From the NCBI GenBank assembly GCA_963971425.1, contig OZ020521.1, forward strand, positions 2,172,501-2,236,500: a stretch of DNA of 64,000 bases, read 5' to 3'. Of this stretch, positions 44,432 through 55,773 are shown piece by piece. The DNA comes from Bryoerythrophyllum caledonicum. Lineage: Eukaryota; Streptophyta; Bryopsida; Pottiales; Pottiaceae. The translations under genes were made by a program, and so were the position numbers. Within the stretch, counting starts at the first letter, position 1. The number at the start of each line of letters is the position of its first letter. Under the pieces are notes generated by a model that was not told the DNA's origin, did not search any database, and worked only from the letters and a program-made list of their open reading frames with translations.

Positions 44432-46640
44432 AGAATTGAGAGGTTATAAATAACATCGACGGATCCTTCGATCACCCAGAAAAACAAAGAGCGACGAATA
44501 AGGACTCGTGAATGTGATAATTAAAGGTGGCAGATTAGGAAATAAAACAACGAAGATAAACATGGTGGTCGTTTTGTAAACGGATGGAACATCCTTAAAG
44601 GCTACAAAAATATCTTCAAAAAATATAAAAAATATTTACGTCATTGATGAGACTGAAGTGTCATTGAAATCCTCGGATCGAGGGATATCACTTCCAAGAA
44701 CACCCTGTTTTAATATTCCTAGAAAGCTCAATCGTCCTCAACGTACGACCATCCTGACATGTAGGGAGGGGATTGTTCTGAACAAACTCCGCTACATGGA
44801 TGGGTGACAAAAACATATTCGTCAGCCAAGGCTTTAGGCGTGTAGCCAGAAACTTGTCCAATAGCGGGTTCCGTCGGAGATATCTCCTGCACGCAAGAGT
44901 GGGAGAAATCGGGCACCGGGTGCCCCGTCTTAGAATAATGTTTAATTTTCAGGCTGTAATTCCAGACCGGCACCGATTAACGATGGGGCTCAAGTCGCAC
45001 CTGGCTGCGGACGGAATCAACTGCCATTTTTGTAGCTTAAAGTAGGAAATCCAGAGTCCAGAAACTTTTCCGGGATTATAGGATCTGAGATCCGATCTGA
45101 AATTTTTCCGGATTTCACGGATCTTTTAGATAAGATCCTCCGGATTTTTAGCAGATAGGAGGAAGACTAAGATTAGGGAACTTAGTTAGTACTTAGTAGG
45201 GAGTTTTTGCAAAACTTTGGATCTTGTTTTCTTACGTTGAATATACTCCAGACTTTTTTGTACTAGATTTGATTTCTAGTTTTGGTGGTATGGAATGTTG
45301 CCTTTGTGAGTAACGGATCCATTCTGGTATGTATTATTGTGTAAGAATTCTTCCGGAGTGGAGTGATATCCTGTTTGCTAGAGAGAAACCGGTTGGGACC
45401 TGTATTAGGAGATCGCCCGGAAGAGCTGGAGGGCTATTGGAGACGTGTTCCTGGTAGTCTCCAGGGTCCAGAAGAAGCCAGGAGGAGAAGAGATGAAATG
45501 CAGAGGTGTTCCTGGTAATCTCTAGGACACGGAAAAACCCATGTTAACCTGGATTTCTGTCGAGGCCAGAGTTTTCCCCCAATATAGGAAAAAGCCTGAT
45601 GCGTAGGTCTATTCGGAGTACTCTTGATACAAGGTAACATCTGTTCCAGAGAATCGCAACCATACCTACGAGAATGTCGTTGTAGTCCGAACTTGTCTCT
45701 ACGTGACTGCATCCGAAAGGCCATCCAGATGATGTGAGGATACAAGTCTAGCAGTAGCAATCAATCACCGATTAGCGGAGTAGGGAGAGTGGGTGTCCGG
45801 TCACTATAAGTTCCGGATCAGTGGGTGTCTAGCCACTTAAAGTCACAAGGCAGTGGGGAATCTGGCCACTTACACAAAATAGGATCAGTGGCCTTCCGGT
45901 CACTCGTTTAAACCTTCCGGAAGACTCTCTGAGGGGGAACAGAGAATAATCAAACTACCTACCGGTTGTCCGGAAACTAGTTCCGGAAACCATTATACAA
46001 GTTTTGGACTCCGGAAGGATCCGGATGCATAGTAAATGAGTGAATAGAATAGCTAGCCCATGAACGATTGATTGGTAGTTTAGTTTTGTAGGATCTTTTG
46101 AGAAGAATAATATATCTCTGTGGGAATGAAACCGGAGTGGTTTACTTTGGAAGCATTTACTGACAACTAACTGGATTCTGGAGGAATACTAGCTCTACAC
46201 ACTGCAACATACATTGATATAATTAAGATCCGTATAATCACCAATGAATATACCAAGACACTATGACATCTTTCAACGAGACTGCCTAGCGGGATCGATG
46301 GATCTCTCGATTAGTCTGAAAAATCTATTGGATCACTCACCATCCACCGCTGAAAATTGGAACGATTAATTGACCCGTCGATCTGCAACGATTGTGGGAT
46401 CCTCCACTTGGTAAATGCCCATAACCGAAAGCGCTGTATGGGGCAAGGGGATTCATTGGCGAGGATATTCAGAGATCGATGGATCACTTGATCTCATGCA
46501 AGGTTACCAATCCGACGTCGTCGGGGGTCTGGGAGCATCCTGAGACGTCGTCCGGACGTCTCGTTGGAGGCATCGTCCGCGGGATAAAAAATCATTAACC
46601 TAGGGCCATAGTAAATATTTATAGTGAAATTATTTTTACT
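44432..46640. other. Gene-free stretch with short repeats
   Basis: At 45,787-45,906 four units of the type CAGTGGGTGTCCGGTCACT recur; each contains complementary AGTGG and CCACT words. GGATC/TCCGGA words are frequent from 45,060 to 46,030. No coding region or RNA gene could be supported; the upstream exon or exons of the 43.8-kb gene should lie here but were not defined. Confidence 0.4.
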
Positions 46641-46860
46641 GAAATCAGACGGCGCGGGCGGATGGCAAAATCGGTCGGCATGGGCCATTATCGACCGTTC
46701 GATTCCGCATGGAACAATGTGGACATCTCGCGGACGTCAGATTGAGCGGACGGCAAGTTGGCCGTCTGATCGTGCGGACGGCTCGCCATCTGTTTGATCG
46801 CACGGACGGCCCAACGGCCGTCCGATTGCAATTGGTCGGCCCGCCGTCTAATTGCACGTT
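46640..46860. repeat. Hairpin-forming GGACGGC minisatellite
   Basis: Degenerate units of about 30-35 bp contain inverted repeats: GACGGCAAGTTGGCCGTC (46,749-46,766) and CGGACGGCC-CAAC-GGCCGTCCG (46,803-46,824), with related units around 46,700 and 46,780. The stretch is strongly GC-rich against AT-rich flanks. Confidence 0.55.
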
Positions 46861-47165
46861 ATACTCTTCTCTATAAAATGCTGATTTTGATTTGGTGTGG
46901 CAATCGCCCATCGGGTCAAAATTGCATGAGTTATGAGCGGATGAATATTTCCGACAGAATACTTCATCCATTCATAAGTCCTTTGTCCTTTGTTGGATTG
47001 TTAGTTGCCATACCATTCTGAAATTAGCAGCATAATTTCCAGAGCGTGATGTATTACAAATATGGTATTCCATGTGAACGGCGAAGACAAATTTGTAATG
47101 GTTCAAAAATAATTCCTTCGATTCATGGATCTTTCTTTTATTAAGATGTATTGATCATGCACAAC

Positions 47166-49153
47166 TGTAGAGTGATTTTTCACCACTCTAAACAAACACC
47201 CAAGTATACCCACATCTTATAGGATTCGTTACGGGGATGATCATACGCCTAGTTTTAAGTAATTAAAGCTTAATTGTGTAGTTTAAAGCTATCATCTTGG
47301 TTAATTCTTAAGGTTATCTATCTATTTTTAGGAACTTAGGGCTGTTAGCATCACTCTTAGGGGATCCTCAAACAAAGTCTAATCCCAAAGGATCTCTCGT
47401 GCCTTAAGTAGGAACATTAGTCATTTTAAGTTTATGCTTATGCCACTAATTCTTAAACACTTGCCACACTGGGCTAATGGAAGTTTCCATTAAGTCTCAT
47501 TGCATTGGTTCTTTAATTACAGCCTTTAAGAATTCAAAGTCTTACCTCATGCAAAATCGCTCCACTTTTCACGTCTGTCCACTCAGTCCACGTGATCATG
47601 TTCTTAAGACAAGGGTTAGTCTCAAAAATCACATACACAAGTTAACTTAAGTCTTAAGGAGTTTCAGCTCTTCAGTCTCCACTCAAGTTCACATATTCCC
47701 CACTTCATCCTTAAAGACTACGGTGTTCTACACTTACTCGTACTATTTAGTTCTTAAGATCTCTGACTAGTTCTTAAGACTTCATTCTCGGTCGTCTCCA
47801 TGTTCTTAAGGACCCAATCTCTGGCCCTTAGTTCTTAAGCACTCACTTACTCACTTAGGACTGATTCTTAAGAATCTGCACTGTCTAGACCAATTCAGCC
47901 CTATAGTGTTCTTAAGTTTCTGTCTTTAAGACTTCCAGAGCAGGGAGTGCATCTCACTGAATGCAAATGTTGTCCCGTATTTTCACTCACACAAACCTTT
48001 AAGTCCAAGCCCTTAAACTTAAGGGTCTACTGGTACTTAAGATCTCAACCTTCATAAACTTATGTATCCAAACTTGGACTTAAGATTTTTATGTTTCTAT
48101 GTTCTTTTCTTAAGTCTTTCTTCGGGATTTGTTCCTTATTTTCTCTCTTATGATAGATTCTTAAATATTCACAACTTAGCCTACCTTAGAAAATCCCTTT
48201 TTATTAAGGTTAGACTTAATGCTAATTTTTTATATGCATAATATGACATTCTTTGCCATGCATCAAGGTATGCCACTTTTGATGTTTATTGCATAAATTG
48301 CATTAACATGAATAAGAACTCCATTCTTATTCTTATGATACTCAAGTTATGCTCACTCACACTTGAGATCTTCTTAAGTACTTATGCATCACACCTTATG
48401 CACTAAGTCACTTAATTTCACATTATCTCCATTAATCTTCACACTCATGATTAATGCTCCAACACACACAAGGTCACACACACGACCTTAGTAGTTAGGG
48501 TATTTCCCTAACTTATTCCATGAAGAATAAATATACAATGCATTCATGCATAGGAATTTTATCCACAATTAATACCTAATGCATGCAATTGCATTTATAC
48601 AACACAATGTCAAATTTATTCAATGAAGTTCACATATTATTGCAATTGTACATATGACTCAAGTCACACACAAGACTCTACATATGCAAATTCAATAACA
48701 ATTATATATTCATATATAAAATTAAATACTCTTACAACATTAAGAGTCATCAACTAGCTCTTTCACCTAAAGCTAGGGCTCACTCCAATCTTCCTCCAAG
48801 GAATTTCTATGGTAATGGCCAAGAATGCTAAAAATTCAAGCTAGTCATTCTACTCAACATCCAAGAGGTACACCTCTTGGCAAGAGATTTTCCCTAGTAT
48901 TAACCATTAAGATTAATTCCACTAAATCTTCACATCTCTTCATATCTATTCATGGAAAAGTACACCCTACCCAAAGGGGGCAAGTTCAACCCTTTTCCCA
49001 TTATTTCCTTATTCTTGGATATGAATAGGTGCTTTCCAATTAATTAACTACTTAATGTAAACTTAATCATTATTTTTTAATTCTTCATATATCTACAACC
49101 CTTTTTACTCTTAATTTTCAGAAAAAAATTGTTTTTGTCATTTTGGCTCTACA
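47166..49153. mobile_element. Solo LTR (1,988 bp) with 5-bp target duplication
   Basis: It begins TGTAGAGTG and ends GGCTCTACA, so the ends are the inverted repeat TGTAGAG/CTCTACA with TG...CA borders. It is flanked by ACAAC on both sides (47,161-47,165 and 49,154-49,158). It matches 55,774-57,764 along its whole length with scattered substitutions and small indels. The presence of its own target duplication shows it is a solo LTR left by recombination, not the partner of the second copy. It is rich in CTTAAG words. Confidence 0.8.
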
Positions 49154-49158
49154 ACAAC

Positions 49159-50494
49159 CTTCGTCTAATCCTTGAAGGAACAAATCACCTCCGGGGAGAA
49201 ACTTTTTACCTCTTGCATGTTCCTATGATTGTGATTTTAATTGGAATTTTGTGACGTCCATAATGTTTCTACTAGGCTTGCATTAACATAGATTCCATAA
49301 TGCAAGCCTAGTGGGAACATTAATTTTGTCCCACTTGGATCTCTAGAGAAAAAGCAATGCTTTTCTAATCACACATAGTTTGACTCCGCGCAACTCTAAA
49401 CGTTTTGGTAGAAGCTTCTATTGATTTTAAGAGTCTTTGTAATACTAGATCGTACCTAGGTTTCTTAAAATCGTCAATAAATATTTCATGTCTTCAATGA
49501 AAGATCTAATTTCCAAGCAAAGTCAAAAATGTTCACACAATTCTAGGTAGTGTAATGAGAACCACTAATAATTTTGGACATTTTCACATCTTTGGGTCTA
49601 GGTTTTTGTGAGGTTTAAAAGTTAAAACGGGTCAACTCACAAAACACCCAAGACTCACACATATTCTCTTTCTGATTCCAAACCCATTCCTTGGATGGTC
49701 TAGCGTCTATTGTATTGTAATTTGACTCTAATTTCTATGTAAAAACTCTCTTCCATTAACAAAACTTAAGTTTTAACCCAAACTCTTAAGAATTTAAGGT
49801 TGTTATGCATCACTCTTAAGGAATAAGGTATTAATTGAACCCAAGGACTAAGTGCCTAGTAGGAACATTATTCCTTTATCAATTGTGCATGTGGTCAACC
49901 GTGAAGACTCTCAATCCATGCCTAGATAGGCCGACGGAAGATTCCATCAAATTTTAGTGACTTAAACATCTACGATGCCACTCAAAGCTTTAATCAAATG
50001 ATACTCTTACTTGCACTCAAGTTTTACATTAATTTAATTCAATCACACTCACATCTCATCACAATGTTTATAATTAATCTTCATACACACAAAATTGTAT
50101 TAGTTAGACAAATTAGAGTAATTCTCTAATTTATGATGAAGTACTAATATTCAATGTATTTTAAATGACTCAATTCACAAAATTAAGACAATAATTACAC
50201 AAAACACCATATTCGTTATATTGGGAAATTTCCATGACTATGGAGAAATATGGTTGTTGAAGTATCAATAAATATAGACATTTGTAGGTGCAAAGCATAA
50301 AGACAATGTATCAAGAATACTGTATTTTTTACCATGGATGGACCAAAATAGCTTATTGTCCAAAAAAGTGGTAACGATAAAGGAAGCATATACTATTAAT
50401 CCAAGCTTTATTCAAAACTCCATGGAAAAAAGTCACACACAACACTCATTTACCTCGACGCAAATCACAATCGCCCTATTCCTAATCAAACATT
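49159..50494. other. AT-rich stretch without a recognisable gene
   Basis: About 49,740-50,060 has CTTAAG-type and 'TCTCATGCCTAG' sequence resembling parts of the LTR family at low similarity. No coding region was recognised on either strand. Confidence 0.35.
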
Positions 50495-51349
50495 CTAGGG
50501 AGTCCCTCCATAAGCCTCTATACGCGTCTTCAGAAAAGCCCTCTGACGTTGCCGAGTCCATGTTGCGCCATTCTCTTGCATTAATGGACTCTCAAGAAGA
50601 CGCTGCAAACCCCGCCTTCGCACCTCGTCCGTGTTTGATTTGGGCAGCGAGTGACGGCGGGTGGGAGCAGAAGGAGAGCATGTGATTCCAGCAGCATTTC
50701 TTGAGAGAATACGGGGGCGAAGACATTTACCAGATGGTTCCTGCACAATAGGCGCCACAAACAATCCAAACAAATATACTTTAGGTCGAATACACCTACA
50801 TGACAACACAAAAAAACTGCATCATCAAGATCCATCCTAGTGCACTTTAGCTCAAATGGAGCTAAAATGCAGAAGGTGAAATTCACAGAGCTCATTTAAT
50901 ATCCAATGCACAAAAACAAGCTCAAATGAAGCAAAACTACAAGAGTGCAAGGTACCTCAACAACAAACCAAGACTCTCTAGGCAAGAACGACTCAATAGT
51001 GCAATAACTTGGAGGTCAGCATAACACGCACCGTGAGCGAGTGGTGGTGAATGGCATCCCTTAAACCGTCATAGAGAATACGCTTTGCCGGAATACAATT
51101 ATCCAAGTTTAGGCGAGGAGACCCCGGAACTAAACGAGGCCACTGCGGCGAAGGTGAATTGTTCCTTTCATGAATTGGCTCCCGCGCAATAGGGCTTTCA
51201 ACAACTCCGTCGTCCACTACCATGGTCGAATAATCCATGGTTGATTGCGCGGTTGCAGCAGAGTGCAACAAAAGCCCTTTACTCCGAAGGGAAAGGGCGA
51301 ACTCATGTGGACCCAACAAGGAATCCACGGACGCCCGACAATCAGAGTC
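50495..51349 (-). CDS. Two 3' exons of an unrecognised gene downstream of the FCP1-like gene
   Basis: Exon 51,349-51,032 (acceptor TTTCTACAG, donor GTGCGT; 106 codons) and exon 50,740-50,495 (acceptor TTGTGCAG; 81 codons and stop) join in frame. The first contains PSPQWPRLVPGSPRLNLDN, the second a basic segment (RRHSLPKSNTDEVRRRG). No domain was recognised. Both the 291-bp intron and the gap upstream contain the same palindrome found in the FCP1-like gene's introns, so these may be alternative or former 3' exons of that gene, although its frame reaches a stop at 51,617 first. Confidence 0.4.
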
Positions 51350-54300
51350 CTGTAGAAATTTCAACAAAAGTGACACTCACATACCTCAGAACAATAGATA
51401 AAAATTCCAATCATTAAAAAAAGGACGACATTTCACCAACAGTAGGTATCCAATCCGCACAATAAATTCGGTGGAGAAACATCACCATTTGTATTATCAA
51501 AAAATATATACAAAACACAGCCCAACAAAATTTACAAAATGGAGCTGCAGTCAAACGAAAAACTTTAGCTCCATTCGACCTAAAGTGTATTAAGGATCTA
51601 AGCGCTTCCAACCACATTAGGAACGAAGATTCTGATAGGCTTGAATTGCGTTACAAATACTGGCAGCCTGACCACACGTCTTCTGATCATTATAGAACAT
51701 CTCTCGGCCCGAGGGATGTTCAGCACGATACTGTGCTAGGCCACCCGAAAATTGATGAAGGTCAGAGAGATATGGTAGCAATTCCTCCAGCAGTACAGAA
51801 TCATGTCTCGTGCCATCATGGTTGTGCGACCATGACGGAAGAAGAAGGACGTTCTCCGGCAAATTAAGGACATGCTTAATCGGGCTATCGTCAATGACAA
51901 GTGTATTTGACGGAGTATACTCACGGCCCAACCTATTAAAGAGATGGTTCGATAACGTCTTCAAGAAGATGTCCTTCTGAGTGCCAAATTCCTTCATGTA
52001 GATTGTTCTATTACCGACTCTACCCTCGGGAACCCTATCGCAACTCTCCTGACCAAAGATCCTGAGAGGATACGCAAAACTATGCTGAAAAAGATATTGA
52101 CATATCTCACGTGTTGTAGATTCCATCATTAACTCCAGATCGTGATAGTGGCAATCTTAGACAACTTCGTAAGGAATTCAGCACAACCAGGGCGCACCCG
52201 AACAAGCTTAGGGCCTACTTCGGCCGGCAGCGAGGCCGAGTGAATGGACGGGATAGAGCCCCTGGATCCCGTGGCCTGCCACGATGGCTTACAAGTGCAT
52301 AGAATCCCATTTAGGTCCAACACAACATTCAACCATCTGCCCTCGGAATCTGAATAGACTCTAGGTATTTCTTCTAAATTACTGGCACCACTTATTGATG
52401 CCTCGCAGACCTGGTTCGGAAACGCCAGGAGAACGAACAATATTACTAAAGATTCATTAACAACGACAAGTCAACATAATGTAGAACGAAGAGAGCAAAT
52501 GGGGGGAAGCAACATGGGGAAGCGCAGAGTGTGGATAGTGTTAGAGGAGCACCTCGAGAACTTCATCGTCTTGAAGCAATTCGTTTCGGACCCCCATCGA
52601 TTCCAATGAAACTTGCACGGTGTCAAGGGCCCTCGAGTGCTCCAGAACCATTTGGGGGCACGGTTTCGGGACAAGAAGAGCGGGCTCCTGGACAGGAGAA
52701 TCACGATTGATCTCGTCTACGAGCACGGCCGAAGATTGGACGACATCCTCTACGACTGGGACTGCAGTTTGGACGACCTCATCTACGACTGGTTGAGCAA
52801 TCGCGTCATCACCAAAACTAAGATCTGAAAAAATTCAACAACTTCAACCCATCAGCTCATGCACACATTGGACACTGATACAATGTCAGAGTCGTCACAT
52901 GTCAAGCAGTTTAGCTCGAGTCGAGCTAAAGTGATCACTGAGAACTGTAATATTAACAAAAATACTGGAGTACAAAATTGGACATTTACAAAATGTTCTA
53001 GCTCTATACATTCGCAACTACGTTACACTAACCTGACGATGAGCTGGGGACATCAACGACAGAATCGTCCCGAGCGGGCGACTTCGGGGAGGAAGAGGGG
53101 CGGGTCGGCGGGGACGGGGGATCAGGCAGCGATTGAGCCCCCATGGAGACGGGGGAGGAACCCGCCGGAGACGGCATAAGCGAACCGCGAGGCAGACTCC
53201 TAGTCTCATCGTCACCTGAGATTGGAGGCTGAGGGATCGTAGAATTCACTACGGTTTGTGTCGTGGCGACAAGAGGCATAGTAGCCGTCATGAATCTCTG
53301 CATCATCAGCATCATGTCGTTATGCCTCTGGTCCTGGTCCCTCTTCATCTCCTCGTCACGCCTCCGCTGCATATCCCTGAGCTCCTCGTCACGCTCCGCC
53401 AGCCGCTGCTCCATCAACCTCATCCGGGTGGCCTCCTCTTCGAGCTTCTTCTCGAGGGCGATAAACCTAATGTCATCCTGAGCACTGCTCACCGTTGCCA
53501 ACGGTGAGCGGCCGGTCGCGCTGGCAACTTTCGTCTTCTTGGCTGCGGGGCGAGCGGATGACCCACCCAAGGTCGGAGCTGAATGAGGCCTCTCGGAGAT
53601 ATCAAGCGATTCGAACTCCACGAAATCGAGCCGCTGCCGCGAGGTACCCATTGTCTCTCCCGCTTCAGACTGAGAGCCACTATGAAGCTCCGCCGGAGTG
53701 TTGGTATCGAAGTCATCATGGGAATCGGCATCAGGTGTGACCGTACTGGTGCTCGGGCACACACCAATGGAGCTCGGGACCACATCCTCCTCCTCCTCAT
53801 CATCGACGAGATCGATAATCACTTTCCCCTTCCCCTTGGCAACAGCCTCTCCAAGCTCGGGGAAGATCTCCGCGCTAATGTGATATGAACCAATAACGAA
53901 ATTGGCCCGATCCAACGTCAACGCTACATCCTGGGCGTCGTCCAGGTCCTGCTCATCGGTGTTGTGGGATATGCAGAATGCCTCCAGATCCAACATCTGC
54001 ACACCAATGGATTAAACAAGTTACACTTTAGATCGATTCGAGCTAAAGTGAGCACAGAAGAACACTGATATGAAAACGCAGCCATTAAAACATGGAAGAA
54101 TATGACGCGATTGACGACTGCTAAAAAACAATATAAGTATAAGCCGGCACTTTACCTCGACTCGAGCTAAAGTGCCACGCTACAAAGCATGAGAGACGAC
54201 CTCTCTGAGACAATACGTTCACAGTCAAAGAGAGGGATCAACAGTTTAGCTCGAGTCGAGCTAAACTGCAAGGATACTCACCACACTCGCAGTCAGTAAT

Positions 54301-55753
54301 TTCGTCCCGCAAAAGAGCTGGACAGTAGAATCCCCTTTCTTGCAGAACAGCTCCAGAACCTTGATAAAGAACTCCATTCTCAGCTCGTTCATGTTCATGG
54401 AGTACGCCAGCTCGTTGTACTTGCGTAGCTTGGTGTGCAACACATGCTCCGGAGCTGCGTAGATCTTCTTCACGGCCGGAATCTGCGTAAGCTCTTTCTT
54501 GAAGAGAAAGAGGAGGCGAACCGGGTCGAGAGCGTTGTTGGTCTTCGGCGCGAATCCCCCCAAGCGCTCGTTGTCGGAGGGAAGATACTTCGAGTGCAGG
54601 ACGTCGTACGCATGGCACAACGACGGACCCTCAGCAAACGCTGTCACTTGAAGGTGTGACTGCTCGTCGCCGCAAATGAAGAGCCACGCTGGAAGACCGG
54701 TGAGAGAAGGCTGCCCTTTCGATGCGAACATTGTCATGAACTCGTCAAAGAAGGGCTTCTCCAATGACGACGTCGCCTTCCCTGCGAACCCAGGGATATT
54801 ACGGAAGTCGATGATGCCGAGCTTCACGTCGCAGCCCAAGTTACGCCACGCATCCGAGGGCCATCCACCGAGCGAGTTGGTTGCCGCCTTGTATGGACGA
54901 AAGTGCAAGGCCCCCACAGGTGCAACGAACCGCGCCCGCACATCGAGGAAGACTCTGAAGAACTCCTTCGCATACGGAGAGAGATCTTCACATTTGCAGT
55001 TGCGAAACTGCGTCTGCCTTGAGTTTGCGTAGTACGAATCCGGTGGACCCCAATCCAAGAGGGCACGCTTTGAGGCCTTGCTGACGTTATAGTCCTTCTT
55101 GAACTTTCGCCAGTTGGAACGACTGTACGCCCTAGTGCTGTTGAAGAAGGAGAGCTCCGGCCTGATCAACTGAAGCTCCATCCGAGCGACTTCCTTCCTC
55201 TTCCTTCGATCGACCCAGTCCCGGGCGCTGTAGCAATCCTCCAGCACTGATTGCGGCTGCTTTACAACCACCTTTGGATAAGGTAGTTTTCGCGATGGCC
55301 CTGATCGATTAAGAATATGCTTACACAGCGTTGCATAATCAGCCTCGGTCATATTGCCGAAAAATTTAAAGAACTCGCGCGTCAATACCCCATCTTTCTC
55401 AGGCACCCAGGACTTGGCGTCCTTAAACTTCGACAAGGGCGACATTGTTGAATCCACGTTGATGAGGTCGCCTTGTGCCGCCGAATAGATGACATCCGAC
55501 CAGAGCTTGAAGGTCTCATCGGACAAGGTGATAATCTTCACCTCGTTCGTAATCGAGAGCTCCTTCGCCTTTCCGGCTTTCTTGAGCGCTGCCTGGCTTT
55601 TGGCGACGTCAATCATTGCAAAGCGCTCACGAACCGCATTTAGAAATGGCTGTGCAGAACATTGGCAGTGTTGATTTAGCGTACAACCACAGAGGGAAAA
55701 AAACCAAACCAGCAAGAACCAAAAATGCAGGTTAACTCGAGTCGAGCTAACTT
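50779..55753. repeat. Dispersed palindrome (core TTTAGCTCGAGTCGAGCTAAA), eight intronic or flanking copies
   Basis: Copies: 50,779-50,799 (weak), 50,842-50,870, 51,562-51,586, 52,910-52,930, 54,024-54,050, 54,146-54,176, 54,242-54,268 and 55,730-55,753. The 54,242 copy has two perfect 13-bp arms around one base. Others vary in both arms but keep pairing, e.g. 54,146 has GGCACTTTA...TAAAGTGCC. All lie in predicted introns or just outside exons, none inside an exon. Confidence 0.75.
51617..55649 (-). pseudogene. Multi-exon gene: large N-terminal region fused to FCP1-like HAD domain; 1-nt frameshift, 5' end cut off
   Basis: Modelled exons: 55,649-54,282 (456 codons), 53,996-53,033, 52,824-52,553 and 52,410-51,617. 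All junction phases agree. Exon 1 is an unrecognised domain (AQGDLINVDSTMSPL, EFFKFFGNMTEADYATLCKH, LGGWPSDAWRNLGCDVKLG). Exon 2 is acidic (DLVDDEEEEDVV) and then a Met/Arg/Glu-rich coiled coil (RLMEQRLAERDEELRDMQRR). Exon 3 is Val/Asp-rich linker. Exon 4 is the FCP1-homology domain: VVLDLNGILC (first Asp kept, near 52,317; second is Asn) and LVIDDSPIKHV (near 51,890). Between TIW-S and MMESTT the frame shifts by one base (around 52,129); the relative at 43.8 kb has an uninterrupted WSSM there, so a C is probably missing. Exon 1 begins at an acceptor, and the upstream intron runs into an LTR element at 55,774, which separates any first exon. Without transcripts, two adjacent genes remain possible. 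Confidence 0.5.
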
Positions 55754-55773
55754 GGAACCGGAGAGTGTACACT

